From Lachnospiraceae bacterium (GTDB taxonomy: Bacteria > Bacillota > Clostridia > Lachnospirales > Lachnospiraceae): DNA of 64,000 nt. Of the stretch, positions 17,787-26,094 are shown in pieces (position 1 is the stretch's first letter; every line of letters begins with the position of its first letter). The translations under genes were made by a program, and so were the position numbers. The notes beneath the pieces were generated by a model that ran no database searches, was not told where the DNA came from, and saw only the letters and a list, made by a program, of their open reading frames with translations. The stretch is taken from NCBI GenBank assembly GCA_900766925.1, contig CAAFXG010000330.1:1-64000 (forward strand), read 5' to 3'.

Positions 17787-18431
17787 CAAAATAATGGTTA
17801 TTCAGTTATTTGTACTTCACGAAACTGGTGTACAGGAAATAGTAGTTTCCATTACACGAACAAGATAGCTCGTGTGAGAATGTTATAAAAATCTACCCTT
17901 TGAAAACACCCTGACTGCTCGTGTCATACTAATGCATTTTACTCTCGATTTGAGTTAATTCCGGCGCCGTCCTAACCCTTTTCGCACATGAAAAATGCGA
18001 TTTTTTTATAGGACTAAATTAGCTGAAACCCGCTTAAATACTGGCTTTCTTCTAACCTAACATTAGTATAACTTGAGCACCTGTTGCTTTCATTTTCCCT
18101 GTTTCCTCCATTTTTTCTATATGATTTCGATTTGAAGCTTCCAAATCATTGGATATAGAGTTAGTATGTGGAAAACAGGAAATAATATTCGCGAGTGGTG
18201 TATTTCATTCTTCCTGCTTCTGAAAAAATATTTCTTCTTATGATGCTCTCATATTTCTAATGTATTTAAGTCAGAAGAGTATTGACGCATTAGTTGATGT
18301 CCTTCCTATTTTTCATTGTCCGGGTAACACGTAAGCCTTCTATATGTTGCTCCTTCTTCACGAAGCTGATTTATACTCATTTCTATACTCTTACTTCAAA
18401 TCCATTCTCTAACCTAAACACTATATCGTAC
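17787..18431. other. Gene-free stretch between the element and larE remnant
   Basis: No convincing gene is seen. Upstream of the parM leader two more minus-strand hairpins occur: GAAACT/AGTTTC at 17821-17848 and ACACGA/TCGTGT at 17853-17876. A weak plus-strand terminator-like hairpin (TCGCA/TGCGA then seven T) lies at 17982-18007. If the element has an attachment end on this side it should lie here, but I found no direct repeat to prove it. Confidence 0.5.
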
Positions 18432-19134
18432 TTAGCTTTCTTTTGGTGGTGCATCCCGGAAAAGAATTTCATTCATACTTCCTGTCCTATAACCCAAAAG
18501 ATCCAGTGTTACATAGGAAAAACCAAAAAATTGAAACTTCTCATAAATTTCTTTTCGTATATCTTCCTGCAGTATTTTTTCAAATTCGAACGGTAGTATC
18601 TCAATCCGAGCAATGTTGCCATGAATGCGCACCCTCACCTGATGAAATCCCATATTCAAAAGAAGCTGTTCTGCCCTGTCTACCATGAACAGTTTTTCTC
18701 TTGAGATAGTCTCCATTATCATCCTGATTAGATCCTTCCACAATAGTCTCCACTCCTTCCCTTGCCGCAATCTGACCTATTTTTTCAAACAATTCTCTCT
18801 TACACAGATAACAGCGTTTTTTCGGATTCTGATTAAATCCTTCTATTTCCAGTTCTTCTGATTCCACCACAATATGGCGTATATCTTCCCTTTGTCAAAA
18901 CGCTTTTGCTTCTTCCAATTCCCTTTTAGGAAAGGAGCAGGACATTGCTGTCACCGCAATACATCTATCTCCCAGTTCCTCATGTGCCACTTTCAGAAGA
19001 AACGTAGAGTCTACTCCACTGGAAAAAGCTACTGCTACGCTTCCTAAATTTCTGATATATTTTTTCAATGATTTCAGTTTCTCCATCTGTTGTTCAGACG
19101 GAACGGGAATATCCATAAAAACAGATTCTCTCAT
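18432..19134 (-). pseudogene. larE: LarE-like sulfur transferase, decayed
   Basis: LarE is a PP-loop protein that donates sulfur to build the nickel-pincer cofactor. The 5' part carries the ATP-binding loop VAFSSGVDSTFL and runs to EEAKAF, where an in-frame TGA (18897-18895) interrupts it. The same frame continues with RHIVVESEELEIEGF and RCYLCKRELFEKI up to SNQDDNGDY. The C-terminal part (DRAEQLLLNMGFHQVRVRIH) continues in another frame, and about 45 family residues between them are missing. The gene is therefore broken by a nonsense codon and a frame-shifting deletion. It ends an operon with the Cys/Met PLP enzyme. Confidence 0.85.
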
Positions 19135-19207
19135 AATTCAACTCCTATTATTTACATCAATATATCCTGGATTCAACACCAGAAATACCATTTATACAGT
19201 TTGTATG

Positions 19208-20404
19208 TTATAATCCAATTTCCTTCAGTGCCTGATCCAAATCCCTGATAATATCATCCGGATCTTCCAGTCCCACACTGAAACGAATAAAGCCTTTACG
19301 GAATCTCTCCGGATAAAGATGTATCCGCTCGTCATAGCTTGGCTGAGGAAAAATAAGACTCTCATCATGTCCCAGCGAAACAGCAAAGGTCACCACTTTT
19401 AGTGCTGCACAAAAACGTTCCACCGTTTTATCATCCGTATTCAATCCGAAGGAAATTACTCCTCCATAGCCATTTTTCATCTGTTTTAGCGCAGTTTCAT
19501 GGTTTGGATGGCTGATAAGACCCGGATAAGATACAAAGGTTACATTTTCCCTTTCTTCCAGCCATTCGGCAATCTTTTGAGCAGATTTGTTAATCCGTTC
19601 CATACGAAGAGGAAACGTAACCGAACCACGGAAAATCTGCCATGCATTAAAAGGACTGATCACTGAACCTACATTTACCTGTGCTTCATACCGGATGCGA
19701 TCCATTGTTTCCGGATCATTGGATATGATAGCACCACCCTGTGCATCGCCATGTCCATTGATATATTTTGTAATCGCTTCTACCACAAAATCAGCACCCA
19801 GCTCCAATGGTTTCTGGTTAAATGGGGATGCGAATGTATTGTCTACTGACAGAACAGCGCCGTTTTTGTGTGCAATTTCAGCAATGGCTGCAATGTCTGT
19901 AATCCCGTTTGTAGGATTATCCGGAGTCTCAATATGTACCAGTTTCGTACCCGGTGTGATTGCTTTCTTCACTGCCTCCAGATCCGTCATATCTACCATA
20001 ACCGTTTCAACTTTGAATTTTCGGTTGAAAAGTTCATGGAACATTCTGTATACAGCCATATAACTGACATTGGGATACACCACCCTGTCTCCTGTTTCCA
20101 GAAGTGTCCAGAATAAGGCATGAAGTGCCGCAACTCCGCTTGCCAGTACGATAGCATCATCCGCATCATGCAATGCTGCTATTTTTTCCTCCAGCCAGTG
20201 CTGATTAGGATTTCCGTTCCTTGCGTACATCAGAAGGTCTGTGGAAGAATAATTGACCTGCGACAAATCATCCGGCAACTTGAAGCTGTTTGCCATATGC
20301 AGCGGACGCCGGACAGCACCGGTTTCCATATCATACTCTGTCCCGGTATGAATTGCCTGTGTGGTAATATCATAACCTTTATACTTATTTTCTTTCTTCG
20401 CCAT
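19208..20404 (-). CDS. Cys/Met-metabolism PLP enzyme (cystathionine gamma-synthase/O-acetylhomoserine sulfhydrylase family)
   Basis: A fold-type I PLP enzyme of 398 aa from the ATG at 20404 (GAGGATAT upstream); an ATG at 20428 is possible. The PLP lysine lies in EAITKYINGHGDAQGG. HIETPDNPTNGITDIAAIA and LSVDNTFASPFNQKPLELGAD are the conserved substrate and PLP blocks, and IRFSVGLEDPDDII is the C-terminal motif. It probably forms or cleaves C-S bonds in methionine/cysteine metabolism; the exact reaction cannot be read from sequence. Its two operon neighbours, tcdA and larE, are both decayed while this gene looks intact. Confidence 0.85.
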   Translation of the reverse strand: MAKKENKYKGYDITTQAIHTGTEYDMETGAVRRPLHMANSFKLPDDLSQVNYSSTDLLMYARNGNPNQHWLEEKIAALHDADDAIVLASGVAALHALFWTLLETGDRVVYPNVSYMAVYRMFHELFNRKFKVETVMVDMTDLEAVKKAITPGTKLVHIETPDNPTNGITDIAAIAEIAHKNGAVLSVDNTFASPFNQKPLELGADFVVEAITKYINGHGDAQGGAIISNDPETMDRIRYEAQVNVGSVISPFNAWQIFRGSVTFPLRMERINKSAQKIAEWLEERENVTFVSYPGLISHPNHETALKQMKNGYGGVISFGLNTDDKTVERFCAALKVVTFAVSLGHDESLIFPQPSYDERIHLYPERFRKGFIRFSVGLEDPDDIIRDLDQALKEIGL

Positions 20405-20427
20405 ATTTATATCCTCATTTTTCATCA

Positions 20428-20876
20428 ATTCTTTACACCACGTTTTTTCAGTTCATGCCTCATTACCTTAGCCAGCGGACACATCTTTGTCTTATAAATA
20501 TCTGCCACCCTGAAAGCACTGGCACCCAGTTTATTTCCGGCACCCATTGAACTTATAATTGGTACTCCCTTTTCCTTGCACTTCATTACAAGTTCAATTT
20601 TTGCAGTTACCGTATCAACAGCATCCGTTCTTTCATGACTTCTGCCTTATATTTCCCCACTGTCTTTCTTGTCGCTATAATCTGCCTGTTAATATTCGTC
20701 AGACACACCTTGTCATCGTCAATCAGGTCAAAATGACCTTCGCCACTTCTGACAAGTGCCTCACAGACGTATCCTCCTACTCCTCCTATGCCAAATACGG
20801 CAACTCTCGAATTCCCCAGCTTTTCCATAGCATCCTCACCCAATAACAGCTGGGTTCTTGAAAATTGATTCAACAT
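20428..20876 (-). pseudogene. tcdA: TcdA/ThiF-like E1 enzyme, truncated and frame-shifted
   Basis: The first part (FSRTQLLLGEDAMEKL, nucleotide-binding VFGIGGVGGYVCEALVRSG, then TNINRQIIATRKTVGKYK) is typical of the tRNA A37 threonylcarbamoyl dehydratase TcdA. After KAEVMKER the frame changes; about 35 residues expected before DAVDTVTAKIELVMKCKEKG are missing. It then stops at HELKKRGVKN, about 90 residues short of the family end, right at the start of the Cys/Met PLP gene. A ribosome-binding site remains. The product cannot be functional. Confidence 0.85.
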
Positions 20877-20977
20877 AGTATTATTCCTCTTTCTTGTTAT
20901 ATGTATCTAAAAAATTATGTCTGACACCATTCTTTTTATACTCAATTACAGTGTCCAGATTTACATTTTCCACACTC

Positions 20978-21124
20978 TTAAATATCATTTTCAAATTGCG
21001 AGAAAGCAATATGAACTGCCCCGGGTATCGTTCCAAAGATTACACTACCCCCATCTCTTATATCAATTGGCTGAAAAGAATTCTCTGAATAATTCTTTAA
21101 CTCAGCAATATTTAATTCCTTCAT
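20978..21124 (-). pseudogene. Rhodanese-like N-terminal fragment
   Basis: A 48-codon frame reads as the first half of a rhodanese domain (QPIDIRDGGSVIFGTIPGAV then HIAFSQFENDI). The stop falls before the catalytic Cys loop that a full domain of about 100 aa would have. It stands first in the sulfur operon, directly behind the shared promoter block, and ahead of the broken tcdA. The 100 bases after the stop show no convincing continuation. Confidence 0.6.
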
Positions 21125-21137
21125 CTGTCCACCCCAA

Positions 21138-21171
21138 TTAATCCCTATCGTTTTAGTAGGTTTTTATTCAA
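21138..21171 (-). promoter_or_regulatory. Promoter/operator block of the decayed sulfur operon
   Basis: On the minus strand a TTGAAT -35-like hexamer precedes the dyad CCTACTAAAACGATAGG (21160-21144), then GATTAAT. The arrangement is nearly the same as at 23480-23515, in front of the second Cys/Met PLP gene. Confidence 0.5.
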
Positions 21172-21185
21172 AAATATATAACCTT

Positions 21186-21869
21186 TTACATATACAAATC
21201 AGTCCTTCGCAGCTGTGTATATGGTTTAGTTTCTCTGGTTTTCGTCGAATGCTCAAGCGCAATATCCACGTATAATATCTGTTCTTTATCATCCGCCTTT
21301 GCTATAACATCGCCATTAGCACTTACAGCAATTGATTCGCCTGAAAAATCCATTTTCCCTTCTTTACCAACACGATTGCACATGACAATAGAAACACTAT
21401 TCTGAAATGCCTGGACACGCAATTCCCACTCAAACATCTCTGATGGTTCGGCCTTAGTATTTACTGTAGGAATCAGAATCAAATCAGCTCCCATAAGTGC
21501 TTCTGTTCTAATGCTCTCCGGATAATGACGGTCAAAGCATACTACAATTCCTATCTTACCATATTCTGTATCAAACACCTGAAATCCAATATCAGATGGC
21601 TCATAATAATCCTGCTCATAAAACTGCTCGGCCTGGGCAACATGTACCATTTTCTGAATTCCCTGTATCTTGCCCGCCTTATCAATCAACAGACTTGCAT
21701 CATAACATTTATCATTCTCTTTCAAATAAATATTAGGAACCGCAAATACATTATTGTCTTTACATGCCTGTCTAAATGCTTTAACCACTTCTGACGAAAT
21801 TGTAAGGCAATAATCAGAAGCATCCACATTCCTATATTGCGGAAAAAACTCCGTTAATTGTACTTCCAT
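21186..21869 (-). pseudogene. Carbon-nitrogen hydrolase (nitrilase family), N-terminus deleted
   Basis: A 227-codon frame encodes most of a nitrilase-superfamily amidase. The lysine motif region MVHVAQAEQFYEQDYYEP and the catalytic cysteine motif GIVVCFDRHYPES are intact, as is the end of the fold. The frame opens at MEVQLTEFFPQYRN, where the family normally has PE-x-QLTEFFPQY about 50 residues from the N-terminus. The missing part was lost in a deletion that joined this gene to a LysR gene. The remnant keeps an open frame but lacks the first strand and probably the context of the catalytic Glu. The substrate cannot be inferred. Confidence 0.75.
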
Positions 21870-22259
21870 ACATACGCAAAGGTATTACGTACCATCAACG
21901 GATAAAACTCCAATTGGAATTCACGAAATAACTTCTTAAGAATATTCTCATTGCTCTTTGAGTAGGCTATGACTCCTATTTCGCTTTTTAAGCTTTTAAC
22001 ATTTGACAGCACTTCGTCTGTTCTTGTTTCATGGACTGAATAAACAAATCTATCAGCATCAAAATTCTTGACTGTATTCACAAAGGCATGCACTGCAAAC
22101 ACATAATGCTGCATCGATACGTAGAAATGCTTTTTTTCTTATCCTTTTCAATATATCTGTCTTCAATTAATTCATATTGACTCACAGCCTGCTTGCAGCT
22201 TCTCTCATCGAAGAAGAACCTGCAATAGCAAGAACATACTTTAGTTGTAATATTGTCAT
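21854..22259 (-). pseudogene. LysR-family regulator, internally deleted and truncated
   Basis: From the ATG at 22259 (AGGTGG upstream) the frame encodes the start of a LysR helix-turn-helix, TILQLKYVLAIAGSSSMREA, then stops at ASRL. Further on, an open frame encodes part of the effector-binding domain (FVYSVHETRTDEVLSNVKSL, SEIGVIAYSKSNENILKKLF). It stops just after TFAYVWK, where the sequence passes directly into the nitrilase gene. The HTH-to-effector region and the C-terminal third are missing, so at least two deletions occurred. The regulator once probably stood beside the gene it controlled. Confidence 0.75.
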
Positions 22260-22280
22260 ATATCCACCTGCCTTCATTAT

Positions 22281-23432
22281 CTATTCCAATGACCCAAACA
22301 CTCCTGATAACTCCGCCAACAAATCCTCCACATCTTCAATCCCCGTTGACAATCTAAGCGTGCACGGGGTAATTCCATTCTTAAGACGTACATCCTCCGG
22401 AACATCCGCATGTGTCTGCGTCATAGGATAGGTTATCAGGGTTTCTACTCCACCAAGGCTCTCTGCAAATTTTATCATTCTTACCCGCTCAAGAATCTGT
22501 AATGCATGTTCCCTTGTATCCACATCAAACGTAATCATAGAGCCGAAACCTCTTGCCTGTCTTTTCATTACTTCGTATCCGGGATGCTCCGGTAATCCGG
22601 GATAATATACCCTCTTCACAATACTCTGTTTCTTAAGCCAGTCAGCCAGGATGATTGCGTTCTCCTGTGACTTCTCCATTCGTATTCCGAGTGTTTTAAT
22701 GCCTCTAAGTATCAGCCAGCTGTCAAAAGGCGAAAGTCCCGCTCCCGTAGTCTTTATCAGGAAGCGAAGTTTTTCTTTTATTTCCTCATTATTCGTTACA
22801 ATGAAGCCTGCCAATGTGTCATTGTGTCCGCCTAAAAACTTTGTTCCACTATGAATAACTATATCTGCACCAAGCTTCAGCGGATTTTGAAAATACGGTG
22901 ACAAAAATGTATTATCAACAATCAGCAAAATATTATGCTTCTTTGCAAGCCTTGCAATTGCCGCTATATCCGACACATTCATCATTGGATTTGTGGGTGT
23001 TTCAATATATATTGCCTTGGTATTCTCCTTTATTGCTCCCTCTATATCATCCCTTGAACAGTTCAGATATGTAAACTCATAGTTGTTCTTTTTGGAAACG
23101 TTATCAAATAATCTGATACTGCCACCATACAAATCCGCTTCAACTACAAGATGGTCCCCCGGCTTGAATATTTCCATTAATAATGTAATTGCTGCCATCC
23201 CGGTGGAAAGTGCAAATGCATCAATTCCGCCCTCCAGAACGGCTATCATTTTTTCAAGACGTTCTCTGGTAGGATTTTGCAGTCTGCTATAATCATATCC
23301 CGTACTTTTTCCTACCCCCGGATGTGCATAGGTTGCAGTCTGATATATTGGGTAGCTTAGCGCACCATAATTTTCTGTTTTCCCTTCCGTTTCTTCTAAA
23401 TGAAGACAACAAGTATTTAATCCTCTGTCCAT
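22281..23432 (-). CDS. Cys/Met-metabolism PLP enzyme (cystathionine gamma-synthase/lyase type)
   Basis: A 383-aa fold-type I PLP enzyme with an intact motif set. GYDYSRLQNPTRERLEKMIA is the N-terminal active-site block, AIYIETPTNPMMNVSDIAAI and LLIVDNTFLSPYFQNPL follow, and the PLP lysine lies in IHSGTKFLGGHNDTLAG. LITYPMTQTHADVPED and LRLSTGIEDVEDLL end it. It acts in transsulfuration or C-S cleavage; synthase and lyase cannot be separated by eye. It differs clearly from the PLP enzyme at 19208-20404. An AGGAG site precedes the ATG. The gene has its own promoter block at 23480-23515. Confidence 0.87.
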   Translation of the reverse strand: MDRGLNTCCLHLEETEGKTENYGALSYPIYQTATYAHPGVGKSTGYDYSRLQNPTRERLEKMIAVLEGGIDAFALSTGMAAITLLMEIFKPGDHLVVEADLYGGSIRLFDNVSKKNNYEFTYLNCSRDDIEGAIKENTKAIYIETPTNPMMNVSDIAAIARLAKKHNILLIVDNTFLSPYFQNPLKLGADIVIHSGTKFLGGHNDTLAGFIVTNNEEIKEKLRFLIKTTGAGLSPFDSWLILRGIKTLGIRMEKSQENAIILADWLKKQSIVKRVYYPGLPEHPGYEVMKRQARGFGSMITFDVDTREHALQILERVRMIKFAESLGGVETLITYPMTQTHADVPEDVRLKNGITPCTLRLSTGIEDVEDLLAELSGVFGSLE

Positions 23433-23479
23433 AAATCCAACTCCTAACCTAATTTATTTACGTGCTAAAAATCCGAAGC

Positions 23480-23515
23480 ATCAATTCCTACTGTCTTAGT
23501 AGGTGTTTTAGTCAA
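23480..23515 (-). promoter_or_regulatory. Promoter/operator block upstream of the second Cys/Met PLP gene
   Basis: On the minus strand TTGACT is followed by the near-perfect dyad CCTACTAAGACAGTAGG (23503-23487), then AATTGATGC. It matches the block at 21138-21171 at most positions. The dyad occupies the spacer and -10 area, where a repressor would block RNA polymerase. Confidence 0.5.
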
Positions 23516-23601
23516 ATTTATCACACAAAAGGATTCTTGCATAATTTCTATTTTTTATTATGAGATATAAAAAAATTATATAACCTCAGCAATTTTCCAA
23601 G

Positions 23602-23635
23602 AAAAAAAGACACCTACCATAATTGATAAGTGTCT
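23602..23635 (-). terminator. Rho-independent terminator after the hybrid kinase gene
   Basis: On the minus strand GACAC...GTGTC closes a hairpin over TTATCAATTATGGTAGG and is followed by seven T. It lies about 25 bases after the kinase stop. Confidence 0.75.
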
Positions 23636-23660
23636 GTATAGTATCGCCACCAGCCTGTGT

Positions 23661-25658
23661 CTACAAATACATGTGAAGTATCTCATCCAGACATTCCGGA
23701 ATAATAGGCTTCTCTATATAATCTGTAAATCCCAAGCTTATATATTCTGCTCTTGCTGTCGGAGAATAATTAGCCGTCAGCACAACAACGGGAACCTTTG
23801 CATAGTAATCATTCATCTTCCGCAACCTATTTAGTGTTTCTATTCCATCCATACCAGGCATCATATGATCCATGAAAATAATATCATAGGTATCACTTTT
23901 CATCATTTCAAGGGCTTCTTTGCCACTATTTGCATAGAATGTATTTAATTCATACGGTGCAATTAATGCCCTGAAAATATGAAGATTTACCTCTGTATCA
24001 TCTACAGCAAGCACCTTTTTACCCTTCACAACAAATTCTTTTTTACTTGTCACGGAGCTTTGCACACCTAGGTCAGAATTATGACCCGCATGCTCAGTAA
24101 CCTCCTTCTGTAGCAGCACAAAAGAGAAGGTTGAACCCTTTCCATACTCGCTATCCACATTCAAACGACTGTTCATCTGTGTCAAAAGTCCCTGTACAAT
24201 GCAGATTCCAAGGCCGGTTCCTTCCTTATTACGGTTTTTAAGAAGATCAAGCCTGCCGTATTCTGCGAAAAGTGTTTCCATATCCTCCTGTTTAATTCCG
24301 ATACCGGTATCCTTAACCGTAAATCTTATGGCAGCTTGTCCGTTCAAATCCTCATCACGTTCAACCAAAAATGATACTTTGCCACGCTCAGTGTATTTGA
24401 TTGCATTAGTAAGCAGGTTTATGAGTATCTGTGAAATTCTAAGTTCATCTCCAAACAATCTCGCAGGCACATTCTTTCCAACCTTCAGTTCAAACTCCAA
24501 ATCTTTAACATCAAGCTTAGGTTTAACCAGGTTACACACTCCATCAATCAAATCGCCCATATTATATTCCACCGGCACAATTTCCATTTTACCGGCATCA
24601 ATCTTTGAATAATCCAGAATATCATTTACAAGACTTAACAAATACTGACTTGCCGCCTTTATATCCCTTGCATAGCCTATAATATTCTCATCCTTACAGT
24701 CTCTTAAAATAACCTCATTCATACCCATAATTGCATTAATAGGAGTACGTATCTCATGAGACATGTTGGAGAAAAACTTTGTTTTGTTCTTGTCTGCCTC
24801 CTGAAGTCTCTCATTTTGTTCTTCAATAGCTTTTATCATACCCTCCTGTCGTAACAGCTGTGCAATGTCCTCAGAGATATCACGAACAGTATATACAAAA
24901 CGTGGATTTCCCCTTGAAAAATTCTTCATTCTTGCAAATCTCAGTCTGCACCATATATACTCGCCCTGCATATTCATCATCTGAAGGTCTATATAGAAAT
25001 GATTCTGCAGCTCTAACGTATTAATTACATTCTCAGGTGAGGATGCTCTCAAAAACAACACTTTATCCTCATCCTTAAACATATTGGAAATCATTAATCT
25101 CCAATCAGAATATTTTATATCCATATAATCCTGTCTGGATGCTTTAACCTCTGTTGTATTAGGGTTCATGCATGAATCATTTGCAAGGTTGACCATCATT
25201 GAAAAAAGATATGACTCCTGAATTGTATCTATCTTCTCCAGCTCAATATTATTACTCTGCACAAATGCTTCCTGCTCAAAAAAAATTATTATTGACTCCG
25301 ACTCTGACAGCTTTATAATTCGGAATGTATAGTTTTTTTCTGCTTCATTAACAAAAAAACTGATGCTTCCCTGGTACTTATCCTTACCAAAAACATCAAC
25401 ATCTATAAAGCTCTCATACTTATTTTTACAATCTGAGAGTTTTTGTTCACTATTTAAAAACAGAATCCTGTATAAATCCCTAAGGGTTCCATGCTGTTCA
25501 AATAAGGTTCTAAAATATTCATCTCTCTCCTGAACATGGTATGTACCATTATCATTGTCAACCTCAACAATACAGGCAATATCCTCCCTGACTGAAGCAA
25601 AAATCCTGTCATAAATGTATTCATTTGGGTCCGTAACTGATTCATTCGTTCTATTCAT
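23661..25658 (-). CDS. Hybrid sensor histidine kinase/response regulator
   Basis: A 665-aa cytoplasmic hybrid kinase without membrane segments. Residues about 1-265 are PAS-like sensing modules; the second ends in the PAC-type GEYIWCRLRFARMKNFSRGN. A short coiled coil leads to the HisKA box FFSNMSHEIRTPINAIMG (His302). The ATPase domain has the N box LLTNAIKYTE, the G boxes DTGIGI and GTGLGI, and a C-terminal receiver with the phosphoacceptor in DIIFMDHMMPGMDG. No output domain or cognate regulator adjoins it. It starts at ATG 25658, or TTG 25661, about 14 bases after AGGAGG. It lies between the PatB operon and the second PLP gene. The signal sensed is unknown. Confidence 0.9.
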   Translation of the reverse strand: MNRTNESVTDPNEYIYDRIFASVREDIACIVEVDNDNGTYHVQERDEYFRTLFEQHGTLRDLYRILFLNSEQKLSDCKNKYESFIDVDVFGKDKYQGSISFFVNEAEKNYTFRIIKLSESESIIIFFEQEAFVQSNNIELEKIDTIQESYLFSMMVNLANDSCMNPNTTEVKASRQDYMDIKYSDWRLMISNMFKDEDKVLFLRASSPENVINTLELQNHFYIDLQMMNMQGEYIWCRLRFARMKNFSRGNPRFVYTVRDISEDIAQLLRQEGMIKAIEEQNERLQEADKNKTKFFSNMSHEIRTPINAIMGMNEVILRDCKDENIIGYARDIKAASQYLLSLVNDILDYSKIDAGKMEIVPVEYNMGDLIDGVCNLVKPKLDVKDLEFELKVGKNVPARLFGDELRISQILINLLTNAIKYTERGKVSFLVERDEDLNGQAAIRFTVKDTGIGIKQEDMETLFAEYGRLDLLKNRNKEGTGLGICIVQGLLTQMNSRLNVDSEYGKGSTFSFVLLQKEVTEHAGHNSDLGVQSSVTSKKEFVVKGKKVLAVDDTEVNLHIFRALIAPYELNTFYANSGKEALEMMKSDTYDIIFMDHMMPGMDGIETLNRLRKMNDYYAKVPVVVLTANYSPTARAEYISLGFTDYIEKPIIPECLDEILHMYL

Positions 25659-25819
25659 CAATTCAATCTGTACCTCCTATGGTATTGACATCAACCAAAT
25701 AACTCAGTAACCTGAAGCTTTCTAAAAAACAATTCGTACATACCTATTATGGATATAAACAGCTAAACAATTCTAATTATACTCATTTTAAAACTAAAAG
25801 TCTACATTATATATAAGTT

Positions 25820-26083
25820 ATAACAGCAAAAACGAGGCTATCGCATTAGCAACAAACAGGAGGTAGCCCGCTATAAACCATATGCATGTACTGTTTGAAT
25901 GACTTAGTTATGCTATGGAGAAGAGACTTAAAAATCAGGGAAGCCTTTGCTGAACATGATTTTGATTTAAAAGTCTCTTCGCAATGTCCTGCATAACAGA
26001 ATGAAAACAGTACATGCGTATGGCTTATAACGGGCTGCTCCCCTGTTTATCGCTAATGTGTCAGCCTCGTTTCTCATTGTTAT
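25820..26083. repeat. Long imperfect palindrome, copy 1 of 3
   Basis: Two arms of about 115 bp fold back on each other: AAACGAGGCT at 25830 with AGCCTCGTTT at 26063-26072, GTAGCCCG with CGGGCTGC, GCATGTACTGTTT with AAACAGTACATGC, and GTTATGC with GCATAAC. The same element occurs at 31697-31932 (inverted) and 33584-33830. It fills the gap between patB and the hybrid kinase gene. Outer bases ATAACA/TGTTAT extend the pairing. It could be a MITE-like insertion or a structured RNA. Confidence 0.85.
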
Positions 26084-26094
26084 TTTGTATTTTT

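Noticed and set aside
17676..18431. Attachment site or integrase at the right end of the element
   Set aside because: No integrase frame, no tRNA end and no clear direct repeat are visible here; the border cannot be fixed.
18294..18596. 100-codon plus-strand frame opposite the larE remnant
   Set aside because: It is AT-rich, has no RBS and overlaps recognisable larE sequence on the other strand.
23433..23660. S-box or T-box leader before the second Cys/Met PLP gene
   Set aside because: No S-box stems and no TGGNACCGCG T-box sequence; only the dyad block is seen.
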